A DNA stretch of 64,000 bases from Sorangium cellulosum So0157-2. GTDB taxonomy: Bacteria > Myxococcota_A > Polyangia > Polyangiales > Polyangiaceae. The position numbers and the translations under genes are program-made. The stretch lies in assembly GCF_000418325.1 (NCBI RefSeq), contig NC_021658.1:9004001-9068000 (forward strand), written 5' to 3'. Within the stretch, counting starts at the first letter, position 1. Every line of letters starts with the position of its first letter. This document shows, piece by piece, positions 1-8,428 of this stretch. Below the pieces are notes generated by a model. It made no database searches, was not told where the DNA came from, and saw only the letters and a program-made list of their open reading frames with translations.

Positions 1-2
1 CT

Positions 3-341
3 CGCGTCTTCCGCGTCGACGTGCCGAACGTGGAGCCGCTCGACGTCCTGCTCCTGGACTGCTCCTTCACGCTCGAGTTCCTGGCCAGCGGCACCAACGA
101 CCAGGCGCGCGTCCGCCTGGTCGCCTCAGCGCCGAACGGGTCGACGGTGGTCCCCACGGGCGCGCACGTCGCGTCCGAGCTGCGGAACTCGCGGGCCCCG
201 GTGGCGATCTCCGGGTTCCTCGTCGCGGCCCAGGCCGGCACCTACCGGATCAAGCTCTAGGGCAAGACCCGGAACGGCGACCCTGTGCAGCTCGGCATCT
301 ACGACGCCTTCGTCCTCCGCGTCCTCTATCTGAAGAGGTAA
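3..341 (+). pseudogene. Phage-tail-like protein, 5' partial, with in-frame TAG
   Basis: The reading frame is open from the window edge and codes for a beta-rich sequence. It meets TAG at 258-260, just after the residues YRIKL, and continues in the same frame for 26 more plausible codons (GKTRNGDPVQLG... to LYLKR) before TAA at 339-341. The stop lies two bases before the ATG of the next gene, so the two genes look like one transcription unit. The following gene is tail-fibre-like, so a structural or tail-associated role is inferred from context only. It may be a nonsense-mutated gene or a readthrough site. The start lies outside the window. Confidence 0.45.
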
Positions 342-343
342 CC

Positions 344-766
344 ATGTCGAGGGTCCTGAACTGGATCGACACGCTGTTCTTCGGCGTGCGCCGCATCTTC
401 GCCGCGGGCGTCGAGCTGCCGGAGCGCCCCGCGCTGAACTTCGTGGGGGCGGTGGTCACCGACAACCCGGCCGAGAACCGGACCGACGTCTTCATCCCGG
501 GGGTCTGGCTCATCAGCCCCGTCGTGACGACCACCTACACCGCCCGGCCGGGCGAGCTCGTGCGGGTCAACACGCACGACCCGGTGATCGTGAGGCTGCC
601 GTCCGCCGCGGGGAACGCCGGCGCCGAGGTCGTGGTCAAGGAGGTCGCGGGGGAAGAGGAGGCGCTCGAGGTCATCACGAGCACCGGCCAGCAGATCGCG
701 CGGGTGGGTGGCTCCTACGTCACCATCCGGCTGATCTGCGACGGTGCGACGTGGATCGTGATCTGA
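344..766 (+). CDS. Phage tail-fibre-like protein, 140 aa
   Basis: The ATG lies two bases after the stop of the preceding frame. The protein has an N-terminal segment (about 1-60) with a short 'NFVGAVVTDNPAENRTDV' stretch and a C-terminal half (about 65-140) that reads like the small beta domains common in phage tail fibres. That half has a 'VIVRLPSAAGNAGAEVVVKE' type strand pair followed by 'VTIRLICDGATWIVI' at the end. The layout of constraint, inorganic-looking repeats and a final 'DG..W.V' strand is typical of prophage or tailocin fibre tips. No catalytic motif is seen. A decayed copy of its last residues lies at 2709-2841, on the other side of the first TIR gene. Confidence 0.55.
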   Translation: MSRVLNWIDTLFFGVRRIFAAGVELPERPALNFVGAVVTDNPAENRTDVFIPGVWLISPVVTTTYTARPGELVRVNTHDPVIVRLPSAAGNAGAEVVVKEVAGEEEALEVITSTGQQIARVGGSYVTIRLICDGATWIVI

Positions 767-1032
767 CGGGCAGCGTGGTCGGGCAGGAAGAGGGACCCGA
801 GACCGACGCGGAGGAGGAGCAGCCGGCCGAGCCTCCGTCGGCGCCGCCGGGGGACCCAGCGGCCCCCGCGCGACCCGTAAGGCGACGCTGGCCGGAGCCG
901 CGGCCCGGCGATGTGGTCATCATCGGCCGGCGAGGCGCGGGTGAACCTCGGGGCGGCTCGCTGCGATGGGCGGCCGTGGTGACTTACGATGATTTACACA
1001 TGCCTACCACGACGAACCATCACGTCTGTTAG
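751..1032 (+). CDS. Small hypothetical protein downstream of fibre gene
   Basis: This is a GTG-started frame overlapping the last 16 bases of the fibre gene. It gives 93 residues with an acidic Glu/Pro-rich first half and the segment 'RPGDVVIIGRRGAG' in the second half. Its end overlaps the 3' end of the oppositely oriented TIR gene by 39 bases, so its natural C-terminus may have been replaced when the TIR segment arrived. No family is recognised. It could equally be a non-coding frame favoured by high GC. Confidence 0.22.
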   Translation: MDRDLTGSVVGQEEGPETDAEEEQPAEPPSAPPGDPAAPARPVRRRWPEPRPGDVVIIGRRGAGEPRGGSLRWAAVVTYDDLHMPTTTNHHVC

Positions 1033-2097
1033 TCTCGCCAACTCATCATCGAACCCCTCTCTGTCTGGAGCGTTAAGCGCCGCCTCGAACGCAAAGACGA
1101 CTGGCTCGCCAGGAGCCGGCGGATTGGCTGCAAACTCCTTCAACTTCCTATCCAGCTCAACACTCCAAACCTCGACATCCTGAACCACCTTGACCCCCCA
1201 ACGCTGCACAATAGAAACAAGCTTATCAAATTCCTCATCAACACTGAGACGCCTCAGCCGGAAGGTCCACTCGATAGCCTCGCGGCAGCCATCAACAATT
1301 CTCCTGGCCACGTAGATAATTTTCTCTGGGTCTCCAGGCACCCCAGGAGGCCCCATGGCCTCTTCAAGACCAGAGTTCGTGACCGCTGTGATAGATCCAG
1401 CAATATGCCTAATCTCAGCAATCTGGCCAGATATCCAATGCAAAACTTCCGAGTCACTGAGCCGCAAAACGGGTCCACGCGACACACCATATTTCAAATC
1501 GCGTCGCAAGTCCGAGATACGATCCAGCTCGTCTATAAACACGCGACTAAAGAACAATCCCTCCCAAGCAAACGGCTTCTGTTTCAAGATGTTGCGCGCG
1601 TCTTGAGTGAGGCCATACTTTTCCGCCAGCGCACGTATCGATTCCTCTTCAGCGCGCGGTTCAGCCAGAGCGCTCGTAGCAGTTGGTCGTTGCTGATGGT
1701 GACCATCGATCGAGCGTACGAGCCGCTCGACGCCCTGGCGGAATGCGTCCTCGCCTGGAAAAATATCTACGTATGCGAGCGGAGCAATGATATATGGGGG
1801 TGGCACATTCTCGAGTCTCACAGGCAGGATCCTGGCCTTTCGCTCGCGAAGTTGCTGCATAAGCGTAGCGTCACGCTCAGCCTCGACCCACCCCCGCTCT
1901 GCAGCCGCTTTAGAAAGGCAGACAACAACAAAGTCGGCCTGCCTGAGCCCCCGCTCAACAGCGGCCGGGATCGATTCGCCGATTAGGATTTGCTCATCAT
2001 CTACCCAGGGGTCGTGTCCGGCGGAACGAAGGGCTTCCGCGACTCGTCGCACGGTAGGCTTGTCAACGCTCGCATGAGACAAGAAGATTCGAGCCAT
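994..2097 (-). CDS. TIR-domain protein, 367 aa
   Basis: The start was placed at the ATG at 2097 because the TIR fold begins at once: 'ARIFLSHASVDK' is strand A. The frame is open further upstream, but that part reads as unrelated antisense sequence. The TIR domain covers about residues 1-130, with 'DEQILIGESIPAAVERGLRQADFVVVCLS' as the BB-loop and strand C region, and 'W.EAERD' carrying a conserved acidic residue. The remainder (about 150-367) is mixed alpha/beta with no recognised domain and no membrane segment. Bacterial TIR domains commonly cleave NAD+ or make signalling nucleotides in antiphage defence; that role is inferred. Its GC content is visibly lower than the neighbouring kinases and phosphatases, which fits recent acquisition. 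Confidence 0.8.
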   Translation of the reverse strand: MARIFLSHASVDKPTVRRVAEALRSAGHDPWVDDEQILIGESIPAAVERGLRQADFVVVCLSKAAAERGWVEAERDATLMQQLRERKARILPVRLENVPPPYIIAPLAYVDIFPGEDAFRQGVERLVRSIDGHHQQRPTATSALAEPRAEEESIRALAEKYGLTQDARNILKQKPFAWEGLFFSRVFIDELDRISDLRRDLKYGVSRGPVLRLSDSEVLHWISGQIAEIRHIAGSITAVTNSGLEEAMGPPGVPGDPEKIIYVARRIVDGCREAIEWTFRLRRLSVDEEFDKLVSIVQRWGVKVVQDVEVWSVELDRKLKEFAANPPAPGEPVVFAFEAALNAPDREGFDDELARLTDVMVRRGRHV

Positions 2098-2269
2098 AGC
2101 TGCCCGGATTCTGGCATACACCACCATTCTTGTTCCAGAGCAACCTTCCTGGTGATCGCTCGCCCAACGCGCACCATGTACACAAATGTATACGATAAAC
2201 GTCCTTACTGGAATCCATGTCCATTCTGGATCTGATGTGCCGACAGGCTTGATGAACTGCAGCACAGGA

Positions 2270-2470
2270 CGGGCTCTCGCCGATTTCTGGAGAATCGATG
2301 CATCGGTTCGGGAGCCGTTCGTGCTAGCAGGAGTTCCCAGGCGTCGCTGACGACCTCGGGTCGCCGGAGCCAGCGATCCAGCTCGGCGAGATCGGTGCTC
2401 GCGCCGATGCGCTCCCGCGCCGCCGCGCAGAGCTCCAGCCCATGCGCCCGGCTCAGGTGGCGCCGGCAGG
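2270..2470 (-). pseudogene. Decayed C-terminal fragment, 'ASTDLAELDR' family (copy 1)
   Basis: On the minus strand a short coding-like stretch reads ELCAAARERIGASTDLAELD followed by RWLRRPEVVSDAWELL. It lacks a start and any upstream body. A related stretch, with ELEASARVQERVVASTDLAE, occurs at about 4060-4170. The pattern resembles the C-terminal tails of Rpn/PD-(D/E)XK-type proteins that are common in Sorangium-like genomes, but the nuclease core is absent, so the family assignment is tentative. The two copies bracket the TIR2 gene region and may be remnants of duplicated flanks. Confidence 0.35.
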
Positions 2471-2708
2471 GCCCGGCTCAGGAGCGGCCTGCTGCGACGA
2501 CCGGCCAGCGGATCGAGCGGACGCAACCACCGGCGCACCAGCGACGACATCCGGGCATGCTAGACCACACTTCGCCCCTTACGTTCGTCCACAACGTAAT
2601 TTGCGGCCTGCCCCTTGAGCTATCGCTTGAGCTCTGGCACGTCGACGGGGAGTTCAGCGGCGCGCTGTGGCGGTTCTGCCTCTGCGAGGCCTACGTGGGC
2701 GAGGCGTA

Positions 2709-2841
2709 GGTCGGAATCGCTCCCGTGCCGCCGGCGGGTGTTCCCGGTCCGCACTCCCAGCGAAGCGATGCCGGCCTGCCCGCCATGGAGGTCGGAACCA
2801 TCCGCCTGGTGAGCGGCGACGCGGCGTGGATCGTGCTCTGA
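2709..2841 (+). pseudogene. Remnant of phage tail-fibre C-terminus
   Basis: The frame ends in EVGTIRLVSGDAAWIVL and then TGA. This matches the end of the 344-766 protein (VTIRLICDGATWIVI), and the bases after both stops begin the same way (tgacgggc). There is no start codon or N-terminal part; the frame begins just after a TAG at 2707-2709. It is best read as the tail of a second fibre gene whose body was lost. Confidence 0.45.
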
Positions 2842-2933
2842 CGGGCGGGCAGGGAGGGAGAGCAGGATTACGACGAGGCGGCCGGGATCGATGAGGGTGG
2901 ACTTCCGCCCAGTAGGTGGGACAATCTGCCTTC

Positions 2934-4049
2934 ATGGGGGAGTCCGTCGACGTTTTCATTTCATACGCGACTGCCGATCGCGAGTTTTGCGAGCAAGCGA
3001 TCGCCCACCTGGCACGCCTTCAACGGCAAGGAGTGATCCGCACGTGGTACGACAAAATGATTATCCCCGGAGAGATTCGAGATAGCGTCATTGCCGCACG
3101 CCTCGAAGGCGCACACGTTATACTGCTGCTGATCAGCGCGAGTTTTCTCGCCTCAGACGACTGTTATAGGTTTGAGATGGAGCGAGCCCTCGCGCGCCAC
3201 GCCCGTGGCAAGGCCTGCGTCATCCCTATCATCATCCGCGCTTGTGACTGGATGAGCGCCCCCTTCGCACATCTCACCCCACTGCCACGCGGCGCGCAAG
3301 CTGTCATGAGTTGGCGTAACGTCGACGAAGCATGGACATCGGTGGTAAGTGGCATCCGCGCCGCGGTCACGGAGCTCTCCAAGATCGACAAGAAACCCGA
3401 GGCGCACATTCACGACGAACGTCAACCATATTGCAACACGGACACCACCAACACACTTCCAAACTTGTCGGCATCTTCCAAAAACGCATTCCTAGGACGA
3501 GCAACTTCCCTAGTGGGCGTATGCGTCGCGGGTGCCGCAACTACGGTCTTCTGGTTCCATACACACCAGAGCGAGCCGATCCTTGTACCAGGAGCCGATA
3601 GCAACACAGCTTCTCCAACTGAGACAGGAATCGATGGCGGTACAGTCTCAGCGACAGGGGGCAGTGAGCTCCGGGGCGGGGCGAAGGACACTGACAACGC
3701 TGACGCGGGAGCGCAACAGCCAGAATCCGCCAATATGCCTCTAGCTGGCTTCATATCATTTGAAGACAGCGATCTTCCAGTCCAGCGCGCACATGTAACG
3801 TTAGCAGGCACTCCTTGCCAGACAAAGACCGACGAAGGTCGGTACTTCAACTTTTCGTCCTGTGATCCCAAATACGTTCGTCGAATAAATCATCCAGCAA
3901 TATACATAAAACTATCAAAAGGATATCAGTGCGGCAGAATAAAATTGCTACCGCCTCCAGCGGTATCCGGAATTCAGATAAGAAAGAAATCAGCAGACAA
4001 AATCTGCACAATTCCTCGCGGAGCAATCCAGACGAAGGTAAGATGGTAG
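2934..4049 (+). CDS. TIR-domain membrane-anchored protein, 371 aa
   Basis: ATG at 2934 (MGESVDVFISYA) was preferred. An in-frame GTG at 2916 would add six residues. The TIR domain spans about residues 4-150: 'VDVFISYATADREF' (strand A), 'WYDKMIIPGEIRDSVIAARL' (BB loop), 'ILLLISASFLASDDCYRFEM' with the acidic residue of the putative NADase site, and 'CVIPIIIRACDW'. A single hydrophobic segment follows at about 190-210 (SLVGVCVAGAATTVFWF), then a Thr/Gly-rich linker. A C-terminal domain (about 265-330) with 'VQRAHVTLAGTPCQTKTDEG' resembles carboxypeptidase-regulatory-like folds. A TIR joined through a membrane helix to such a domain suggests sensing across a membrane; this is inference. The base composition is lower in GC than the flanking core genes. 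Confidence 0.8.
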   Translation: MGESVDVFISYATADREFCEQAIAHLARLQRQGVIRTWYDKMIIPGEIRDSVIAARLEGAHVILLLISASFLASDDCYRFEMERALARHARGKACVIPIIIRACDWMSAPFAHLTPLPRGAQAVMSWRNVDEAWTSVVSGIRAAVTELSKIDKKPEAHIHDERQPYCNTDTTNTLPNLSASSKNAFLGRATSLVGVCVAGAATTVFWFHTHQSEPILVPGADSNTASPTETGIDGGTVSATGGSELRGGAKDTDNADAGAQQPESANMPLAGFISFEDSDLPVQRAHVTLAGTPCQTKTDEGRYFNFSSCDPKYVRRINHPAIYIKLSKGYQCGRIKLLPPPAVSGIQIRKKSADKICTIPRGAIQTKVRW

Positions 4050-4059
4050 TCCGTCGCCG

Positions 4060-4170
4060 CGGACCAGTGCAGCTCGGCGGTCCAGTTCGGCGAGGTCGGT
4101 GCTCGCGACAACGCGTTCCTGGACCCTGGCGCTGGCCTCCAGCTCGCAGGCTTCGGGGACGGCCGCGCGG
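4060..4170 (-). pseudogene. Decayed C-terminal fragment, 'ASTDLAELDR' family (copy 2)
   Basis: The minus strand reads 'ELEASARVQERVVASTDLAE' and then LDRRAALVRG. It is clearly related to the fragment at 2270-2470 but is cut differently. It has no start and no complete domain. It lies between the TIR gene stop and the tRNA-like 3' end, so it probably belongs to the same mobile segment. Confidence 0.3.
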
Positions 4171-4332
4171 CCGTGTGACCTCCGTGTGCCCCGACGTCAG
4201 GACACGGGGCTCCACGAGAGGGATTCCGGGTATACGAGAGGAATCGAGCCCTCGATGGCCTCTGACACCGCTCCGACGCGTCCGACGCGGCATCCGCCGT
4301 ATCTCTCGCGCATCCGCCCCGCAGATTCAGCT

Positions 4333-4359
4333 CCGGGTTCGATTCCCGGCGCCTCCACC
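4333..4359 (+). other. tRNA/tmRNA 3'-end remnant (attachment-site scar)
   Basis: The bases form a perfect T-arm: ccggg (4333-4337), seven-base loop ttcgatt (4338-4344), cccgg (4345-4349). An acceptor 3' half (cgcctcc, 4350-4356), discriminator A and CC follow. T at 4354 corresponds to position 70, so the missing 5' half would probably carry a G3:U70 pair, as in tRNA-Ala or tmRNA. No matching 5' acceptor half (ggngg...) or anticodon arm exists upstream, so this is not a functional RNA gene. Integrases that target tRNA or tmRNA genes leave exactly such 3' ends at element borders. Confidence 0.65.
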
Positions 4360-5011
4360 CAAAAGACACGGCGAGAGCCGTATCTCTGCTTTTCGTGTGC
4401 CCCGCGTGTGACCTGATAAATCTCGGTGACGCTGGACTTGGGGCGGATCGAAGTGAACGGGACCACCGGCAGCCGGCGCGGCAGGTGACGCCAGGGTACA
4501 TGACTTCACGAAGTTCCACGGCGTGCACGAGGCAGGCGAGGGCCACCCCGGGTCCGAGCTGGATACTGGCGCAGCCCGGAAACGAGCGAGCGAGCACAAC
4601 ATTACAGGATCCAGGCGGCGCGCGGGATCCCCGTCCTCCCGCGGCCAACCTGTCCCCTACTCCGACTTCGGCCGGGCCCCTGCCGAGCGCATGCCCCTTC
4701 TTGACGCGGGACGGTGTCTCCGCTGGCCTCACATAGGGTGGCGGCTATGGGGCGGTAGCAGGAGTAGCGACGAGGACCAGAGAGCTACCTCCGGACGCCT
4801 GCCCGCGGCAGCATGTCAAACCACGAGACTCGGGAGCTGACGGCGGCAAGCCTCCAGCCACCAGCCGGTAGCGTGCCGGATGAGCATTTCCAACCAGCGG
4901 CAAGCTGGAGTATAGTGACACACCCGGCATCTGTCCCGGCAGTGTTCCGTACCGAGGGAGAGCACCGGCCGGGGTCTACGGATCGAACGTGTCCGTCGCG
5001 GAGAACCTACC
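4360..5011. other. Intergenic region, no gene recognised
   Basis: Both strands were read. Short open frames here have no start signal, domain or convincing composition. Antisense translations across 4200-4400 such as 'RRRESNPEL' are the familiar artefact of reading through a tRNA 3' end. A plausible ribosome binding site (gcggagaa) just before 5012 belongs to the next gene. Confidence 0.5.
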
Positions 5012-7548
5012 ATGCGTCATCGAACATCACCCGCTCGGTGCCAGCCTCGTTCCTCAGCTCCGGCGTCCGCGTCGATGCCGCGGCTCCGCCGAGTGCGCGT
5101 CGGACTCCTTCCTTGGATGTTCATTGGAGTCATACTCTGCGTGAGGGCTGCGCATGCGCAACCCGATGACATAGACGGCGACGGCGTTCCGCACGTAGCC
5201 GACAATTGCCCCACTATCCGCAACTCCGATCAACTCAACACCGACAGCGACAGTCTCGGCGACGCGTGCGATCCCGACGACGACAACGATGGCGTGGACG
5301 ACGGCGCCGACAACTGCCCTCGTGCCCCCAACCTCGATCAGAGCGACAACGACCTCGATAGCCTCGGCGACGCATGCGACTCCGATGACGACAACGACGA
5401 CCTGGATGACCTGGCAGACAACTGCCAATTCGATCCAAACCCCAGCCAACGCGACACCGACGGCGACCGTCTCGGCGACGCGTGCGACCCCGACGACGAC
5501 GACGATGGCGTGGACGACGCCGGCGACAACTGCCTTCATATCTCCAACCTCGATCAGAGCGACAACGACTTCGATGGCCTCGGCGACGCATGCGACTCCG
5601 ACGACGACAACGACGGAGTGGACGACGCCAACGACACCTGCCTTCAGTCTCCAACCTCGATCAGCGCGACAACGACCTCGACAGCCTCGGCGACGCATGC
5701 GACTCCGACGACGACAACGACGGCCTGGATGACGATGTAGATAACTGCCGACTCGCGCCAAACACGAACCAAGCCGACACCGACGACGACAGTCTCGGCG
5801 ACGCGTGCGACCCCGACGACGACAACGATGGAGTGGACGACGCCAACGACACCTGCCTTCATGTCTCCAACCTCGATCAGCGCGACAACGACCTCGACAG
5901 CCTCGGCGACGCATGCGATGCCGACGACGACAACGACGGCCTCACGGATGCGCAGGAGGCGGCGCTCCGGACCGACCCGACCAGCGTCGACTCCGACAGC
6001 GACACCATCGCGGACACCGAGGAGGTGGCGAACCCTGCTGATCCGCTCGACATGGCCAACAACACCGATAGCGACGCGGCCATCGACGCATTGGACCCGG
6101 ACAGTGACAACGACGGATTTCTTGACGCCGAAGAGGCAGGGGATGCCCTGCTGGGCACGCCGCCCGTCGACACCGACAATGACTCACTCCCAAACTACCG
6201 GGACTTGGATTCCGATGACGACTCCGTGCTCGACGCCGACGACAACTTCCCCTATACGCAAACGTGGCCCCCGGACCAGACCGACACGGACGGCGATGGC
6301 AGAGGCGATGCCTGCGACGCCGACACGGACGGCGACGGGGTCATCGACGAGGACGACAACTGCCCGCTCCTGGCGAACGCCGGGCAGGAGGACGCCGACG
6401 GCACCGGCGACTCGTGCGATCCGGACGTCGACACGGACGGCGACGGGGTCGTCGACGAGGACGACAACTGCCCGCTCCTCGCGAATGCCGGGCAGGAAGA
6501 CGCCGACGGCGACGGCGACGGTGACTCGTGCGATCCGGACGCCGACCCGGATGGCGACGGGGTGATCAACGAGGACGACAACTGCGACTTCGAGGCGAAC
6601 CCGCCGCCCGAGACGGGTGAGCCGCAGGCCGATCTCGATGACGACGGCGACGGTGATGCCTGCGATCCAGACGCCGACGGCGACACGATAGCGGACGCGG
6701 ACGACAACTGCAGACTGTCACCGAACTCCGGGCAGGAGGACGCGAACGACGACGGCATCGGCGACGCCTGTGACCGGGACGAGGACAGCGTTCCCGACCT
6801 CCTTGACAACTGCCCGGACCTCTCGAACCCCATACAGCCCGGCAGCTTGGCCCAATCCGACAACGACGGCGACGACATCGGCGATCCATGTGACACCGAC
6901 GACGACGGCGATGGCGTCATCGATTTCCAGGACAATTGCCGCCTCGTATCAAACACGTCCCAGCTCGACGCCGACGACAATGGCATCGGCGATGCCTGCG
7001 ACTGCGATGATCCGGATCAAGCGTCGTGCGACGATGGCAACCCGTGCACGCAGGATGACATCTGCCAGGCTGGCGTCTGCACTCAGGGTCCCGAGGTCAT
7101 CTGCCCCGATCCTCCCGGCGTCATGTGCCAGGTCGGTCTATGCAATCCGCGCAACGGCGCTTGCATGATAGCACCTAAGCTGGAGGGCACACCCTGCCCT
7201 GGCGGCGTCTGCGTGGCCGGCGGATGCTTGATGGATCCGGATAGAAACGATGGCGCCGCCGGCGGCTCACCAGGTGGCGGCGGCGCAGAGAACGCAGCCG
7301 ACGGCGGCGCGGGCGGGGCCTCGGCGCACGGCGGCGCGGGCGGAGCCCCGGCGGACGGCGGCGCGGGCGGCACTCCCTCAGCCGGCACCGACGATCCCTC
7401 ATTGGGTGAATCGCGAGGCGTGACGCGCCTGCACGGCAACGGATGCGCGGCGGGCGGTCCGACACGGCCGGCGAGCGACGGCGCCGCTTGGTTACTCCTC
7501 GCCCTCCTGGGCCTGCGGGCCGCGAGGTCACCTCGGCGCGCGCCGTAA
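5012..7548 (+). pseudogene. TSP3-repeat calcium-binding surface protein, frameshifted
   Basis: The gene starts at ATG 5012 behind a GGAG and encodes a signal peptide ending in 'RAAHA|QPDD'. Long arrays of thrombospondin type-3 repeats follow (D-x-D-x-D-G-x-x-D...DNCP, 'LGDACD'), which bind Ca2+ in secreted proteins. A one-base deletion near 5647 breaks the frame: the repeat copy at 5853 reads ccttcatgtctcc, whereas here it is ccttcagtctcc. Reading resumes in the next frame to 7548. The second part ends with a Cys-rich segment ('CDDGNPCTQDDICQAGVC'), Gly/Ala-rich repeats and a MYXO-CTERM-like tail (hydrophobic 'WLLLALLGLRAA' then Arg-rich), suggesting cell-surface sorting. The TAA stop is provided by the inserted IS66 end. 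The deletion could also be a sequencing error in a repetitive tract. Confidence 0.8.
7537..7544 (+). repeat. IS66 target-site duplication, left
   Basis: The 8 bases cgcgcgcc directly precede the left inverted repeat and are repeated exactly at 10284-10291. Eight bases is the duplication length known for IS66 elements. Confidence 0.85.
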
Positions 7549-7622
7549 GCGCCCGACCAACGCCATCGTGACCGCCCGTGCGGCGCCGGTTAGCTGTTCC
7601 CATCGCGACGAAGGAGGAAGCG

Positions 7623-7958
7623 ATGGCGACGAGAGTGGAGTGGGCCGAGCGGGTGCAGCGATGGGAGCGGAGCGGGCTGAGCGCCGAGCAGTTCGCACGG
7701 CGCCAGGGGTACAAGGCCAAGCAGCTGTACTGGTGGCGCTGGAAGCTGCGGGCTGAAGGGGCCTCCCAGCCGTCGCCTCCGTCGGTGGAGGCGCCGCGCT
7801 TTCTGCCGGTGCACGTGGTGGCCGACACATCGCCGGCGGCGACGGAGCCGATCGAGATCGCGCTGCCTAACGGCCGGGTGGTCCGTGTTCGGCCGGGCTT
7901 CGACCCGGCCACGCTCGAGCGAGTGCTGGCGCTCGCTGCCGAGGAGGCGCCGTGCTGA
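7623..7958 (+). CDS. tnpA: IS66 accessory protein TnpA
   Basis: The start was set at ATG 7623 because a strong ribosome binding site (gaaggagg) ends about six bases before it. The 111-residue product begins 'MATRVEWAERVQRWERSGLS' and contains the helix-turn-helix-like stretch 'EQFARRQGYKAKQLYWWRWK', typical of IS66 Orf1 proteins. The C-terminal half (FLPVHVV... 'IEIALPNGRVVRVRPGFD') matches the usual short beta segment of the family. It is required together with TnpB for IS66 transposition, although its exact biochemical role is poorly defined. It overlaps tnpB by seven bases, which suggests translational coupling. Confidence 0.9.
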   Translation: MATRVEWAERVQRWERSGLSAEQFARRQGYKAKQLYWWRWKLRAEGASQPSPPSVEAPRFLPVHVVADTSPAATEPIEIALPNGRVVRVRPGFDPATLERVLALAAEEAPC

Positions 7959-8428
7959 CGCTGCCGCCGTCGGTGCGCGTGTACGTCGCGGCCGAGCCGA
8001 CCGACCTGCGGAAGAGCTTCGATGGCCTTTCGGCGCTGGTCGCGCAGTGCTTCGGAGCCGATCCGCTCTGCGGGCATCTGTTCGTGTTCAGGAATCGGCG
8101 AGGCGACCAGATCCGGATTTTGTTCTGGGATCGCACTGGGTACATGCTTGTGGCGAAGAAGCTGGCGTGCGGAAGGTTCCACTTGGCGCGCGACGTGCCG
8201 CAAGGGGCGACGCACGTCGAGGTCGAGTCCGCGGAGCTGTCGCTGATGCTCGAAGGGCTGGACCTGTCGACCGCGACACGGCGCAAGCGCTGGCGCCCGA
8301 CGAGGGCCGGGACGGAGAAAACTCCGTCTGAAAACGTAACGCCTTGTTTGTCCGGCGTGCCGTGGATACATGGCGCGCCCGATGACCGAGCCGCCCGCAC
8401 CGCCCGCCAAGCTACCCGTCGACATTGA
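7952..8428 (+). CDS. tnpB: IS66 accessory protein TnpB
   Basis: The GTG start at 7952 sits inside the tnpA stop region. The first 110 residues are a canonical IS66 Orf2: 'VRVYVAAEPTDLRKSFDGLS', 'DPLCGHLFVFRNRRGDQIRIL' and 'WDRTGYMLVAKKLACGRF'. The family is usually about 115-120 residues. Here the frame runs on to 158 and overlaps the tnpC start by 59 bases, so the last 40 residues may not be functional. It is part of the transposition machinery; no catalytic site is known. Confidence 0.9.
   Translation: MLTLPPSVRVYVAAEPTDLRKSFDGLSALVAQCFGADPLCGHLFVFRNRRGDQIRILFWDRTGYMLVAKKLACGRFHLARDVPQGATHVEVESAELSLMLEGLDLSTATRRKRWRPTRAGTEKTPSENVTPCLSGVPWIHGAPDDRAARTARQATRRH

Noticed and set aside
4282..4359. 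A complete tRNA gene
   Set aside because: Only the T-arm and 3' acceptor half are present; no 5' acceptor half or anticodon stem can be formed.
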